Counted from the stretch's first letter, positions 7,346 to 13,115 are shown. The stretch is DNA of 13,523 nt from DATMBL01 sp050735975 (GCA_050735975.1 JBOHVS010000207.1:1-13523), one strand, 5' to 3'. The notes: generated from the sequence alone by a model not told the origin. Program-made: numbers and translations.

Positions 7346-7371
7346 GGGGTCAAATCTTGACTCTGGTACTT
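7346..7371 (+). repeat. REP-like repeat, second family, copy 1
   Basis: GGGGTCAAATCTTGACT (7346-7362), followed after two variable bases by GGTACTT, recurs in direct orientation at 8043-8068, with 24 of 26 bases identical. The core GTCAA-ATC-TTGAC is a small palindrome. This copy sits 22 bases upstream of the transposase start, the expected place for a REP sequence recognised by its RAYT. Confidence 0.65.
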
Positions 7372-7393
7372 CACAGGAGATGTGTAGGCAACT

Positions 7394-7924
7394 ATGGCGC
7401 GTCCATTGAGAATCTTATACCCCAATGCTTTTTATCACGTCACTTGCCGGGGTAACGACCGGCGCGTAATTTTCCGCGACGATCATGACCGAGCGCGTTT
7501 TCTAGAGCGACTTCGGAGCGCGCGCGAGATCTTCAGCGTCCGCGTGCACGCCTATGTACTGATGAGCAACCATTTTCATTTGATTGTCGAGACGCCCAGG
7601 GCCAACCTGTCTGAGTTCATGAGGCAATTTAATATTTCCTATACTGGCTACTACAACCGCCGGCACCGCCGGATCGGCCATTTGTACCAAGGACGATTCA
7701 AAGCCATTGTGGTGGACAAAGACAGTTATTTATTGGAACTGAGCCGCTACGTTCATTTGAATCCCTTACGGATCAAATCGAAACTGCAGCGACGGTCAGA
7801 GAGTTACGAGGGTCAGGTCTTTAACTTTGCTGTTTTGGATCTCACCGTCTGCTTCGTCTGCTTCTTGGTGCGCTTGTCGTTAGGCTATCGGTGGTGGCAC
7901 TTCGGCGCGTGTTCATTCGATTGA
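7394..7924 (+). pseudogene. REP-associated tyrosine transposase (RAYT, Y1_Tnp family), C-terminally truncated
   Basis: The start is ATG 7394, with AGGAGA 13 bases upstream. Residues 1-138 are a clear single-strand HUH transposase: MARPLRILYPNAFYHVTCRG, then LMSNHFHLIVETP with the H-U-H pair H60/H62, RRHRRIGHLYQGRFKA (89-104), and the tyrosine helix around SYLLELSRYVHLNP (111-124). After about residue 138 the family text stops. In place of the EYRWSSY segment and the C-terminal helical domain there is unrelated sequence (QVFNFAVLDLTVC onward) to TGA 7922-7924. The 176 residues compare with roughly 250-330 in full relatives. The break coincides with a REP-like motif at 7810-7829. RAYTs mobilise REP palindromes in the chromosome; this copy probably cannot work fully, although the catalytic domain is nearly complete. 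Confidence 0.85.
7810..7829 (+). repeat. REP-like motif at the truncation point of the transposase
   Basis: GGGTCAGGTCTTTAACTTTG lies exactly where the transposase reading departs from its family. It matches the motif at 8450-8469 in 17 of 20 bases and starts like the GGGGTCA repeats at 7346 and 8043. It may mark the recombination point that removed the transposase C-terminus. Confidence 0.45.
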
Positions 7925-8040
7925 AACGATGCACGGATTTCCGATCGTGACCGATTTCACCTTGTACCCTTGTTCCTCCATGATGACGCGATAACCTGCT
8001 TTGGCGTCATCGTCACCGATGAACCAGAACCGAGGTGGGG
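7913..8040 (-). pseudogene. Tail of an unidentified gene on the minus strand
   Basis: Reading leftwards from about 8040, one frame gives PRFWFIGDDDAKAGYRVIME, EQGYKVKSVTIGN and PCIVSIE, then TGA (complement of 7913-7915). It is about 42 codons without a start, and joins REP-like sequence at 8043. The composition looks protein-like, with alternating strands and helices. The family was not recognised. It overlaps the non-family end of the truncated transposase by 12 bases, so one of the two readings is incidental. Confidence 0.3.
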
Positions 8041-8042
8041 CT

Positions 8043-8068
8043 GGGGTCAAATCTTGACTTAGGTACTT
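8043..8068 (+). repeat. REP-like repeat, second family, copy 2
   Basis: This is the direct repeat of 7346-7371, with 24 of 26 bases matching, including the palindromic core GTCAAATCTTGAC. It overlaps the stop codon of the minus-strand transposase tail (TAA, complement of 8059-8061). Confidence 0.65.
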
Positions 8069-8220
8069 AGCGTTACGAGATCCTGAAACCACTTTTGGAT
8101 CTTCGGTTCAGTCTCGATCTTTTTCCGGATCGCTCTGCGATCCCGGCTCACCAAGCCTTCATCCAAACCGCCAAAGCGGTCTCCGATCGCGCGTTGCTTA
8201 AGCCCGCTGAGAGTATCGCC
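8059..8220 (-). pseudogene. C-terminal fragment of a second REP-associated transposase, opposite strand
   Basis: The minus frame from 8220 to TAA at 8059-8061 gives 53 residues: SGLKQRAIGDRFGGLDEGLV, then SRDRRAIRKKIETEPKIQ and KWFQDLV. This is the characteristic C-terminal helix-turn-helix tail of many RAYT proteins (IGxxFGxxxxxVSxxxxRxxxKxxxDxxLxxxxxxL), the very part missing from the + strand copy at 7394. It points the other way, so it is not the displaced end of the same gene by simple deletion; an inversion or a second element is needed. REP-like repeats bracket it (8043-8068 and 8222-8248). An in-frame TAG lies just upstream, so it is not expressed as a longer protein. Confidence 0.65.
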
Positions 8221-8221
8221 A

Positions 8222-8248
8222 GGGGACGCTGTTGACTAGCTGGACAAA
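8222..8248 (+). repeat. REP-like 27-bp repeat, copy B
   Basis: Identical over 27 bases to the reverse complement of 5790-5816. It starts GGGGACGCTGTTGACTAGCT and abuts the 5' edge of the minus-strand transposase tail. Two perfect copies 2.4 kb apart in opposite orientation suggest recent spread of one repeat family. Confidence 0.6.
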
Positions 8249-8278
8249 ATCTTCGGGAAAGCAGTCGACAGCATTGAC

Positions 8279-8380
8279 TTATTTTCGTCTGACAAACAGT
8301 TGCCGCTTCAACTCATCCCACTCGGCGTATTTTTTCCGCTTCTTCGGGACCGTATTGTTCGTCGACGTCGCGAGTGCCAT
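8279..8380 (-). CDS. Possible 33-residue basic small protein
   Basis: On the minus strand an ATG (complement of 8378-8380) preceded by GGAGG (3 bases away) opens a 33-codon frame ending TAA: MALATSTNNTVPKKRKKYAE, WDELKRQLFVRRK. It is lysine/arginine-rich and has a plausible amphipathic helix. The Shine-Dalgarno spacing is short. Another open frame through the same DNA (DKDTSQQAYWRYGTRDVDEQ) is just as protein-like, so a frameshifted remnant is possible. No family was recognised. Confidence 0.25.
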   Translation of the reverse strand: MALATSTNNTVPKKRKKYAEWDELKRQLFVRRK

Positions 8381-8448
8381 ACCTCCAATATGCCTGCTGG
8401 CTCGTATCTTTGTCAGTAAAATTTTGTAGCGACCTGAGCATGGGGACC

Positions 8449-8469
8449 GGGGTCGAGTCTCTAACTTTG
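8449..8469 (+). repeat. REP-like motif, degenerate copy
   Basis: GGGGTCGAGTCTCTAACTTTG resembles 7810-7829 (17 of 20 bases) and has the GGGGTC start of the other REP-like repeats here. It marks the right-hand limit of the transposase-related debris, 45 bases before the antitoxin stop. Confidence 0.4.
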
Positions 8470-8514
8470 AAAATCATGCAATCGTCCCGCGCAACGGTTC
8501 TGCGTCTTCTCTCT

Positions 8515-8844
8515 TCAACTCGCGAGCGAGATTTCCTGAAAGGGTTCCCCCGCCTTATGCGGTGCGATCCGGATCGTCACTTTTCGATCTAGTCTCTTGA
8601 GAAAATCGAGCAGCTTATCGGTGGTAAAGCGGCTGTAGTGTCCGTTCATCAGGTGCGATACGTCCGACTGTGCGATACCCAGGACAGCGCCAATTTCTCT
8701 TTGCTTCAGATTTTTGTCTTTGACAATTTTGTGAACACAAAAACCGATTTGTGCTCGCGCGTAAAGCTCGGCCGAATCCTTGAGCCCCAAATCGGCAAAG
8801 ACATTCTCACTGCCCTCTTCGAATTTAATTTTCTTTTTCCTCAT
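8515..8844 (-). CDS. higA: HigA-type XRE-family antitoxin
   Basis: This 109-residue helix-turn-helix protein starts at the ATG complementary to 8842-8844. AAAGGAG sits 10 bases upstream (complement of 8855-8861); a TTG three codons earlier has no room for a ribosome site. The core LKQREIGAVLGIAQSDVSHL (46-65), followed by MNGHYSRFTTDKLLDFLKRL (66-85), is a Cro/CI-type DNA-binding domain, and the C-terminus RKVTIRIAPHKAG forms a strand typical of this HigA subgroup. HigA neutralises the HigB ribonuclease and represses its own promoter. The gene overlaps the 3' end of the toxin gene by 20 bases, so the two are one operon in toxin-first order, as in HigBA systems. It looks intact, unlike its partner. 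Confidence 0.85.
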   Translation of the reverse strand: MRKKKIKFEEGSENVFADLGLKDSAELYARAQIGFCVHKIVKDKNLKQREIGAVLGIAQSDVSHLMNGHYSRFTTDKLLDFLKRLDRKVTIRIAPHKAGEPFQEISLAS

Positions 8845-9194
8845 GGCTGGCAAGCTCCTTTGCTTCTTTGTACCGCCGCTTGATCAATTCGAGATCGCGC
8901 TTCGGTGTCTCGATGCCCCGTTTCGATTTTTTTTGAAAAGCGTGCAAGACGTATAGTTTTCTTTCCAAGCTGCACGGCAACGACCGTGCGATAAGCATCC
9001 TTGTCGTAGCGCACCGCAATCTCCAAAACACCGCTGCCAACACCTCTGAACGGTTTGGTATCCCTGGGCGTGCCGCCAAACTGAATCAATTGTAATTCGT
9101 CGCCGATCAGTTTCCGGGCTGGTTCCGGAAATTGTCGAACCTTGCTCTTCGCGTCTCCCAGCCAAATCACAAGCCGCAGAATCGGGATGTCCAA
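8825..9194 (-). pseudogene. higB: HigB-type (Gp49-like, RelE superfamily) toxin, frameshifted
   Basis: The best start is TTG (complement of 9192-9194) preceded by AGGAAGGA. It reads LRLVIWLGDAKSKVRQFPEP, ARKLIGDELQLIQFGG, FRGVGSGVLEIAVRYDKDAY and TVVAVQLGKK, then breaks. The text continues in another frame with LYVLHAFQKKSKRGIETPKR and ends KELASHEEKEN at 8825. These are the marks of Gp49-like HigB mRNA interferases, including the conserved YVLHAFQKKS segment. The span of 370 bases is 3x123+1. Removing one A from the AAAA run (TTTT at 8957-8960 on the plus strand) restores a 122-residue protein. As written the toxin loses its last third. The shift does not fit a standard -1 slippery site, so mutation or assembly error is more likely than recoding. 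Confidence 0.8.
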
Positions 9195-9219
9195 GCAGTT
9201 CCTTCCTGCACGGTATGAT

Positions 9220-9248
9220 ATAGTAAAGTTACTATGGCGCCAATGCAA
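9220..9248 (-). promoter_or_regulatory. Promoter and palindromic operator of the higBA operon
   Basis: Read on the minus strand, TTGCAT (complement of 9243-9248) and TACTAT (complement of 9220-9225) are spaced 17 bases apart, a fair sigma-70 promoter. A perfect palindrome ATAGTAA-CT-TTACTAT (9220-9235) covers the -10 element and part of the spacer. It ends 25 bases upstream of the toxin start codon. Such an AT-rich palindrome over the -10, in GC-rich surroundings, is where a HigA-type repressor would bind. Confidence 0.55.
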
Positions 9249-9389
9249 GCCCGATCGCGGGGTATAGATCGTGGGGTTTAGAAGGATGAAAACCGTTTTT
9301 TCGCTGTCAGACTCAAGAAGCTAAAGTGCGGGAAATTCGGGCAACGAGCAGGACTGGCGATAGGCGTTAGGCAAGAAAGTCGATCACAC

Positions 9390-10022
9390 ATGGACTTTGC
9401 GACCGCCATCAAGACGCTCAATGCTTTGTTGACGAACCGACAGCCCGTCGAATTCAACAGCTCGTGGATTCGAACACACGCACCCCGCTGCTACCGCTTT
9501 TTCCAAAGAAATGTTCGCCGAGAATACGGCGGAATCGATTGGGATCGCGTCACGGTCGCGTTGGACCGGAAGTTCCAGCGACTCTGGAAGCCCTCGGAAG
9601 CGCGGAAGCCGAGGAAATCCTATGAAGACCGTAGTGAGATCGAAACGATACTGAGAAAACACCCCGGGAAATTGTATGTTTTCATCTCACCGCGCAATAA
9701 AAACGACGAGCGACTTGCCGATAGGATTGGAATCAGCTTCGTCCGACTTGCTCAAAAAGGGAATCTACTCGCACAACGAGAGTTATGTGACCTTGTTAAA
9801 TTTACCGTCGATACGTGGATTGAGCGATACGAGACGATCGCGCGCTGGTATGGACATGAAGAGGAACTCCAATCGCAACTCACAGCTTGCATACGTCGCT
9901 ACCGCTACACGGGTTCGTTCTTGACCTACGTTTTCCGAACCCTTGAATACGCCGGCCGAGGAATCATGCCCGCTCGCCTGTATTCGTTAGATCGAACGAA
10001 CGAACCTTCAGCGTTGTTTTGA
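9390..10022 (+). CDS. Hypothetical protein with sigma-factor region-2-like segment
   Basis: This 210-residue protein has no recognised name. The N-terminal half (1-100) contains EFNSSWIRTHAPRCYRF and a GGIDWDRVTVALDRKFQRLW segment, then LYVFISPRNKNDERLADRI. Residues 117-190 read like sigma-70 region 2: FVRLAQKGNLLAQRELCDLV resembles region 2.1, and ACIRRYRYTGSFLTYVFRTL resembles 2.2/2.3, followed by PARLYSLD. The DNA-melting and -10-reading residues of region 2.4 and any region 4 are missing, so it is unlikely to be a working sigma factor; a protein with a domesticated sigma-like fold is possible. The end, NEPSALF, follows the SLD segment abruptly. Another frame stays open for about 24 codons past the stop, so 3' truncation is possible. 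The ATG has only a weak purine stretch upstream. Confidence 0.6.
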   Translation: MDFATAIKTLNALLTNRQPVEFNSSWIRTHAPRCYRFFQRNVRREYGGIDWDRVTVALDRKFQRLWKPSEARKPRKSYEDRSEIETILRKHPGKLYVFISPRNKNDERLADRIGISFVRLAQKGNLLAQRELCDLVKFTVDTWIERYETIARWYGHEEELQSQLTACIRRYRYTGSFLTYVFRTLEYAGRGIMPARLYSLDRTNEPSALF

Positions 10023-10098
10023 CTCGCCGGAGTCCTGATAGCCTTGCCAGGGAATATTTAAGGCCATCCTGCGCCGCCTCTTAAAGTGCTGCTGCCGC

Positions 10099-10221
10099 CT
10101 AATCCATACCCGTCACATCGAAACCAAGAGTTCGGGCGGCGATGCCGAGTCGAGTATCATGGGTCAATAACAGATCCAGATTCTCAATTTCCCGTATCGA
10201 GAGCGCGGTGGCCAACGCGGG
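10099..10221 (-). pseudogene. Tail of a PIN-domain (VapC-type) toxin
   Basis: The minus frame ending at TAG (complement of 10099-10101) reads PALATALSIREIENLDLL, LTHDTRLGIAARTLGFDV and TGMD. LLTHD-x-RL-x-x-AAR-x-LGF-x-V is the hallmark end of PIN-domain ribonucleases, in which the THD aspartate belongs to the acidic active site. Only about 40 residues of roughly 130 are present, and the frame hits a stop three codons further upstream. It joins another gene tail at about 10225. No antitoxin partner is visible. Confidence 0.65.
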
Positions 10222-10224
10222 TCG

Positions 10225-10346
10225 GCGCCAACCTCAGCCGGCACGATGTTGTGGTTCATTCGGAAAAGGTTGGTCGCATCGAATTTTCGCTTTAGCGCCG
10301 CGAGTCGGGCCAGCTTCGCGCCGTTGGCCGCCTGGACTCCATCGGC
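10225..10346 (-). pseudogene. Tail of a berberine-bridge-type FAD-linked oxidase (BBE domain)
   Basis: The minus frame across 10346-10225 reads ADGVQAANGAKLARLAALKR, KFDATNLFRMNHNIVPAE. The pattern YxRLxxLKxxxDxxNLFRxNxNIxP is the C-terminal BBE segment found at the end of FAD-linked (GlcD/berberine bridge-like) oxidases. Only about 38 residues out of some 450 remain. Its left end runs directly into the PIN-domain tail in a different frame, and its right end into non-coding sequence resembling a structured RNA. Confidence 0.6.
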
Positions 10347-10462
10347 GTTCGAGCTTTCACCTCCTGGGTCACCCCTCGGGGGTGTCGAGTATCACTACGC
10401 GGGCACACAACCAATTCCCGCGACCGGACTTTCACCGGCTAGACAAGCAACCGTATAGGCTG
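10347..10462 (-). ncRNA. Possible fragment of a group II intron (domain I-like sequence)
   Basis: On the minus strand this gap reads as RNA-like, non-coding sequence. It contains AGCCGGTGAAAGTCCGGT, a perfect 5-bp ACCGG/CCGGT-type stem in the form often seen in domain I of bacterial group II introns, followed by CCCGCGTAGTGATACTCGA, CCCCGAGGGGTGACC and GAGGTGAAAGCTCG, which are further small stems. No intron-encoded protein, domain V or splice boundary is visible, so at most a scrap remains. Recognition is by motif memory, not by alignment. Confidence 0.35.
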
Positions 10463-10511
10463 CATGCAAAGGCCGCAAAGATGAAAGGGAGAAGAGAAGA
10501 AAGGTGATGCG

Positions 10512-10875
10512 ATGAAGCTTTACTACAATCCCAGAAGTCGCGCAGTGATCGCCAAATGGATGCTCGACGAGTGCGGCGCCGATTATGAGATCGTTTCCAT
10601 CGATTTTGAAAAGCGCGAGCACACAGCGCCCGATTTTCTTAAGATCAACCCGGCCGGCAAGCTACCCGCCCTTGTCGATGGCGACTCCAGGGTCTTTGAG
10701 GGTGCGGCTATCTGTCTCTATCTCGGCGACAAGTTTCCGGAGGCCAACCTGGCTCCCAAAATCAGCGCCCCCCGAAACGCGGCCGTTATCTCTCGTTGAT
10801 GGTCTATTCGACCTCCCAGCTCGAGCCCGCCATGACCGACACCGTGCTAGGAATGCAGACGCCGCCCCAACGCGG
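10512..10875 (+). pseudogene. Glutathione S-transferase, frameshifted in a C run and truncated
   Basis: The start is ATG 10512, with AAAGG about 8 bases upstream. The N-terminal thioredoxin-like domain is complete: MKLYYNPRSRAVIAKWMLDE, FLKINPAGKLPALVDGD with the cis-proline, and FEGAAICLYLGDKFPEANL with the glutathione-binding E-x-A-A-I. The frame as written fails at a run of six C (10768-10773), giving NAAVISR and a stop at 10797-10799. One extra C restores PPKRGRYLSLMVYSTSQLEP, AMTDTVLGMQTPPQRG, which is the start of the GST C-terminal helical domain. The family text then ends at about 10875, where the tail of another gene begins. The gene is therefore both frameshifted and cut. It would encode a cytoplasmic glutathione-conjugating or isomerising enzyme if whole. 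Confidence 0.8.
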
Positions 10876-11028
10876 CTCGCCAACTGGCTCGATTGGGAGG
10901 TCGTCACAGATAATGGACTTGTGACAAGCCGCAAGCCGGCTGATATTCCGGCCTTCAATCGAAAGATGATTGAGGAGTTCGCCGAAGGCAAGCACAGGGC
11001 CCAGAAGGCCTCAGCGACCGATACGTAA
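10876..11028 (+). pseudogene. C-terminal fragment of a DJ-1/PfpI family protein
   Basis: In the frame from 10876 to TAA 11026-11028 the text reads LANWLDWEVVTDNGLVTSRK, PADIPAFNRKMIEEFAEG, KHRAQKASATDT. The string NW-x-D-x-x-VV-x-D-x-x-LVTSR-x-P-x-D-x-PAF is the characteristic end of PfpI/YhbO-type DJ-1 superfamily proteins (deglycase or protease-like). Only about 50 of 170-190 residues are present, without the nucleophile-elbow cysteine. It is joined directly to the truncated GST, probably through a deletion or illegitimate recombination near CGCGGC. Confidence 0.65.
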
Positions 11029-11094
11029 AGAAGGGCGGTAAAGGGGCAGGCTGGTTTTCCGATCCAACTTTCAAAAGTAGCCTGTTCCCTTTAG

Positions 11095-12006
11095 TTATTT
11101 CTTCTTTACCGACCTGTACGCCGCGTCGATGTTGGCTCCCAGACGGTTTTGGTCATGCCAGTCGGCGTACTCAGGCATCTTAAGTTCCTTTTTCATATCG
11201 GCGAGAGACTTGCCCTGTGCCGCCATTTCACCCACCCGCTTGAGGAGCAGGGTATAAAACCCTTCGTATTCGTCGAAGACTTTCGTCGTGGTGGGCGGAC
11301 CGTGACCGGTAACGACAATTTCCGGGTTCAATGATTTCATCAGCTTGTAGCTGGCGAGCACGTCCGGGATCACAACCGACGGGCGGAGGTTGAGGAACCT
11401 TCTTACATTAGCCGCCGACGACGCGAACAGCACACGCTCCTTCGGCAACCAGATCGCTGTATCCGACTCGCTGTGAACGTTTTTTAGATAGATCAGCTCG
11501 AAGGTACGCTCGCCGAGATGGATCGTCACCCTGTCCTTGTACTCGACATGCGGCGTGATCATTCTAAAGCCCTCCAAAGCCGCACGCATCTCGGGGGATT
11601 TCGCCGCGAGTGTTTCGGCGCGCTTGGGATTGAACTCCTTTTTCATCGCTTCCGTTGCTCCCTCGTGGTTGATGATCATGGCTGGCGGCGAAAATATAAA
11701 ATGATTCGCGGTATGATCACTGTGGGTCTCCGTGTCAATCAAAAAATTGATCGGCTTATCGGTAACTTGTTTTATTGCGACCAACATTTTTCGGGAGTCC
11801 AAAGGGCTGTTGCAGCTATCGATCAAAACGACGCCTTCCCGGGCAACGACGAAGCTACAAGTCGTGGTGGTCGCGTCGGGAGCGAAAACGTAGATTCCAT
11901 CCTTGACCTTTGTAAATCCCGGGCCGAGATCCTGGGCCCCCGCCGGCAAGTTCAGGCGCCAGAAAGCAACGGCAACGAAAAAAAAGAAACCCAATCGCAT
12001 CTTCAT
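11095..12006 (-). CDS. Exported metallo-beta-lactamase-fold hydrolase with altered zinc motif
   Basis: This 303-residue protein starts at the ATG complementary to 12004-12006, chosen because GGAGG lies 6 bases upstream and a signal peptide follows at once (MKMRLGFFFFVAVAFWRLNL, cut near AGA|QD, residue 24). The mature protein would act in the periplasm. The fold follows MBL order: FTKVKDGIYVF, VVLIDSCNS (60-67), the metal loop DTETHSDHTANH (91-102), NVHSESDTAIWLPKERVLFA (177-196) and VVTGHGPP (231-238). The standard HxHxDH becomes E93-x-H95-x-D97-H98, and the aspartate usual in the GD segment after VLFA is replaced (ASSAAN). H178 and H235 remain. The zinc site is therefore non-canonical: possibly one metal, or reduced activity. 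Substrate is unknown. It is transcribed away from the DUF1080 gene. Confidence 0.85.
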   Translation of the reverse strand: MKMRLGFFFFVAVAFWRLNLPAGAQDLGPGFTKVKDGIYVFAPDATTTTCSFVVAREGVVLIDSCNSPLDSRKMLVAIKQVTDKPINFLIDTETHSDHTANHFIFSPPAMIINHEGATEAMKKEFNPKRAETLAAKSPEMRAALEGFRMITPHVEYKDRVTIHLGERTFELIYLKNVHSESDTAIWLPKERVLFASSAANVRRFLNLRPSVVIPDVLASYKLMKSLNPEIVVTGHGPPTTTKVFDEYEGFYTLLLKRVGEMAAQGKSLADMKKELKMPEYADWHDQNRLGANIDAAYRSVKKK

Positions 12007-12336
12007 AGTTGCCTCCATTGACGATGGATCCACTCGATCCAAGCTAGTCGAAACCTCGGCGAGGCGTCAAGAGACCGGAAGACAACAAAGCCTTCGAGTT
12101 TGACATAAGGCCGGCGCATCGGATACCCTCCCTTCCGCAAAACGGGTTGGTCAGGTGCCAACCATCTTTTGCCCTGGTTTCAGCGCCCTGAGCTCAAGCC
12201 CGGCCCACAATGGTCTTGCGAGAACTCTGAGGTTCTTCGTGGCCGTATTCTCAAAAATAATTCCGCTCACTCACCGCTGCGCGGAACGGTGCAGCATCAG
12301 AACCGTGCATAACTCAATCGGTAGAAGGAGGTCACA
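12007..12336. other. Divergent intergenic region between the MBL-fold and DUF1080 genes
   Basis: These 330 bases separate two outward-facing genes and must hold both promoters. On the minus strand TTGACG is followed 18 bases later by TAGCTT, a weak candidate for the MBL-fold gene. On the plus side only the strong ribosome site AAGGAGGT (12325-12332) stands out. No open frame here looks protein-like, and no operator palindrome or riboswitch pattern was seen. Confidence 0.4.
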
Positions 12337-12930
12337 ATGAAACGCCTGTCTGTCATCATTATCGGCCTGCTTGTTATCGGATTCACCGTGTCCGGCTGCT
12401 CACAACAAATGTCCGACCGAACTGACGCGGGATGGATCACCCTTTTGGACGGTTCCAACCTGGATCACTGGAACCGCCTCGGCAACGCTAACTGGAGGCT
12501 TGCGGATGGCGCCGTTCAAGCTGACAAGGGCAGTGGCCATCTGGTTTCGAAAAACTCCTACACGGACTTTCAGATCAGGGCCGAGTTCTGGGCCAGTGAT
12601 GACGCCAACAGCGGCATTTTTATACGCTGTTCCAATCCCCAAAAAATCGCCGCCGCAACTTGCTACGAAGTGAATATCTACGACAAGCGTCCTGACCCGT
12701 CTTACGGCACGGGGGCCATCGTGGGTGTGGCCAAGGTATCGCCGATGCCCAAGGCCGGCGGCCGATGGAACACCTATGAGATTACGGCTAAAGGCCAACA
12801 ACTCACAGTCACGCTGAATGGAACCCGCACCGTCAATGTCCGGGACGGCAAGTATGCTCGTGGGCCGATCACGCTGCAGTATGGCGCGGGTGTCGTGAAA
12901 TTCCGCAAAGTGCAAATCAAGCCGCTATAG
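12337..12930 (+). CDS. DUF1080 (3-keto-disaccharide hydrolase-like) lipoprotein
   Basis: This 197-residue protein starts at ATG 12337, with an ideal AAGGAGGT Shine-Dalgarno 4 bases upstream. Residues 1-20 form a lipoprotein signal ending VSG|C, with C21 as the lipidated cysteine. After GWITLLDGSNLDHWNRLGNA the DUF1080 beta-sandwich follows: NWRLADGAVQADKG, LVSKNSYTDFQIRAEFW, DANSGIFIRCSNP, CYEVNIYDKRPDP, and GRWNTYEITAKGQQLTVTLN, ending GPITLQYGAGVVKFRKVQIK. The LLDGxxLxxW start and the SGIFIR and ITLQ strands are the family signature. Members act on glycosides or 3-keto-sugars, or simply bind carbohydrate, at the cell envelope. It is a single gene followed by its own terminator. Confidence 0.9.
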   Translation: MKRLSVIIIGLLVIGFTVSGCSQQMSDRTDAGWITLLDGSNLDHWNRLGNANWRLADGAVQADKGSGHLVSKNSYTDFQIRAEFWASDDANSGIFIRCSNPQKIAAATCYEVNIYDKRPDPSYGTGAIVGVAKVSPMPKAGGRWNTYEITAKGQQLTVTLNGTRTVNVRDGKYARGPITLQYGAGVVKFRKVQIKPL

Positions 12931-12947
12931 CCCGCGCGCGGCTTTTT
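12919..12947 (+). terminator. Intrinsic terminator of the DUF1080 gene
   Basis: A perfect 7-bp stem AAGCCGC (12919-12925) and GCGGCTT (12938-12944) with a 12-base loop is followed by further T residues up to 12947 (five T in all). The left arm overlaps the last codons of the gene, including the region of the TAG stop. Confidence 0.55.
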
Positions 12948-13115
12948 CCCCGTTGGGGCGGCAGCTTGGCTTCATGCGCGCCACTGCTGCCGACGGCGAT
13001 CGCCCAACTAGCGGCCGGCGAACCGGGCTCGCGTCTTTTACTTTCAACATTCGGCGGCGACGACGCACCCCAGCGCTCTAATTTCGTGTCACCGGCGGGA
13101 GTATGCGATAGCCAA

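Noticed and set aside
8232..8592. Two short plus-strand open frames (65 and 72 codons)
   Set aside because: They cross REP-like repeats and the antisense of transposon debris, with no ribosome sites.
8957..8960. Programmed ribosomal frameshift in the HigB toxin
   Set aside because: The needed shift is +1 at an A run without a stop, rare codon or X-XXY-YYZ heptamer; HigB toxins are not known to use recoding.
10086..10507. Plus-strand open frames of 69, 121 and 70 codons
   Set aside because: They run antisense to the recognisable PIN and BBE tails and the intron-like stretch, and have no family text.
11518..12021. Plus-strand open frame of 167 codons
   Set aside because: Antisense to the MBL-fold gene, which has a signal peptide, ribosome site and clear motifs.
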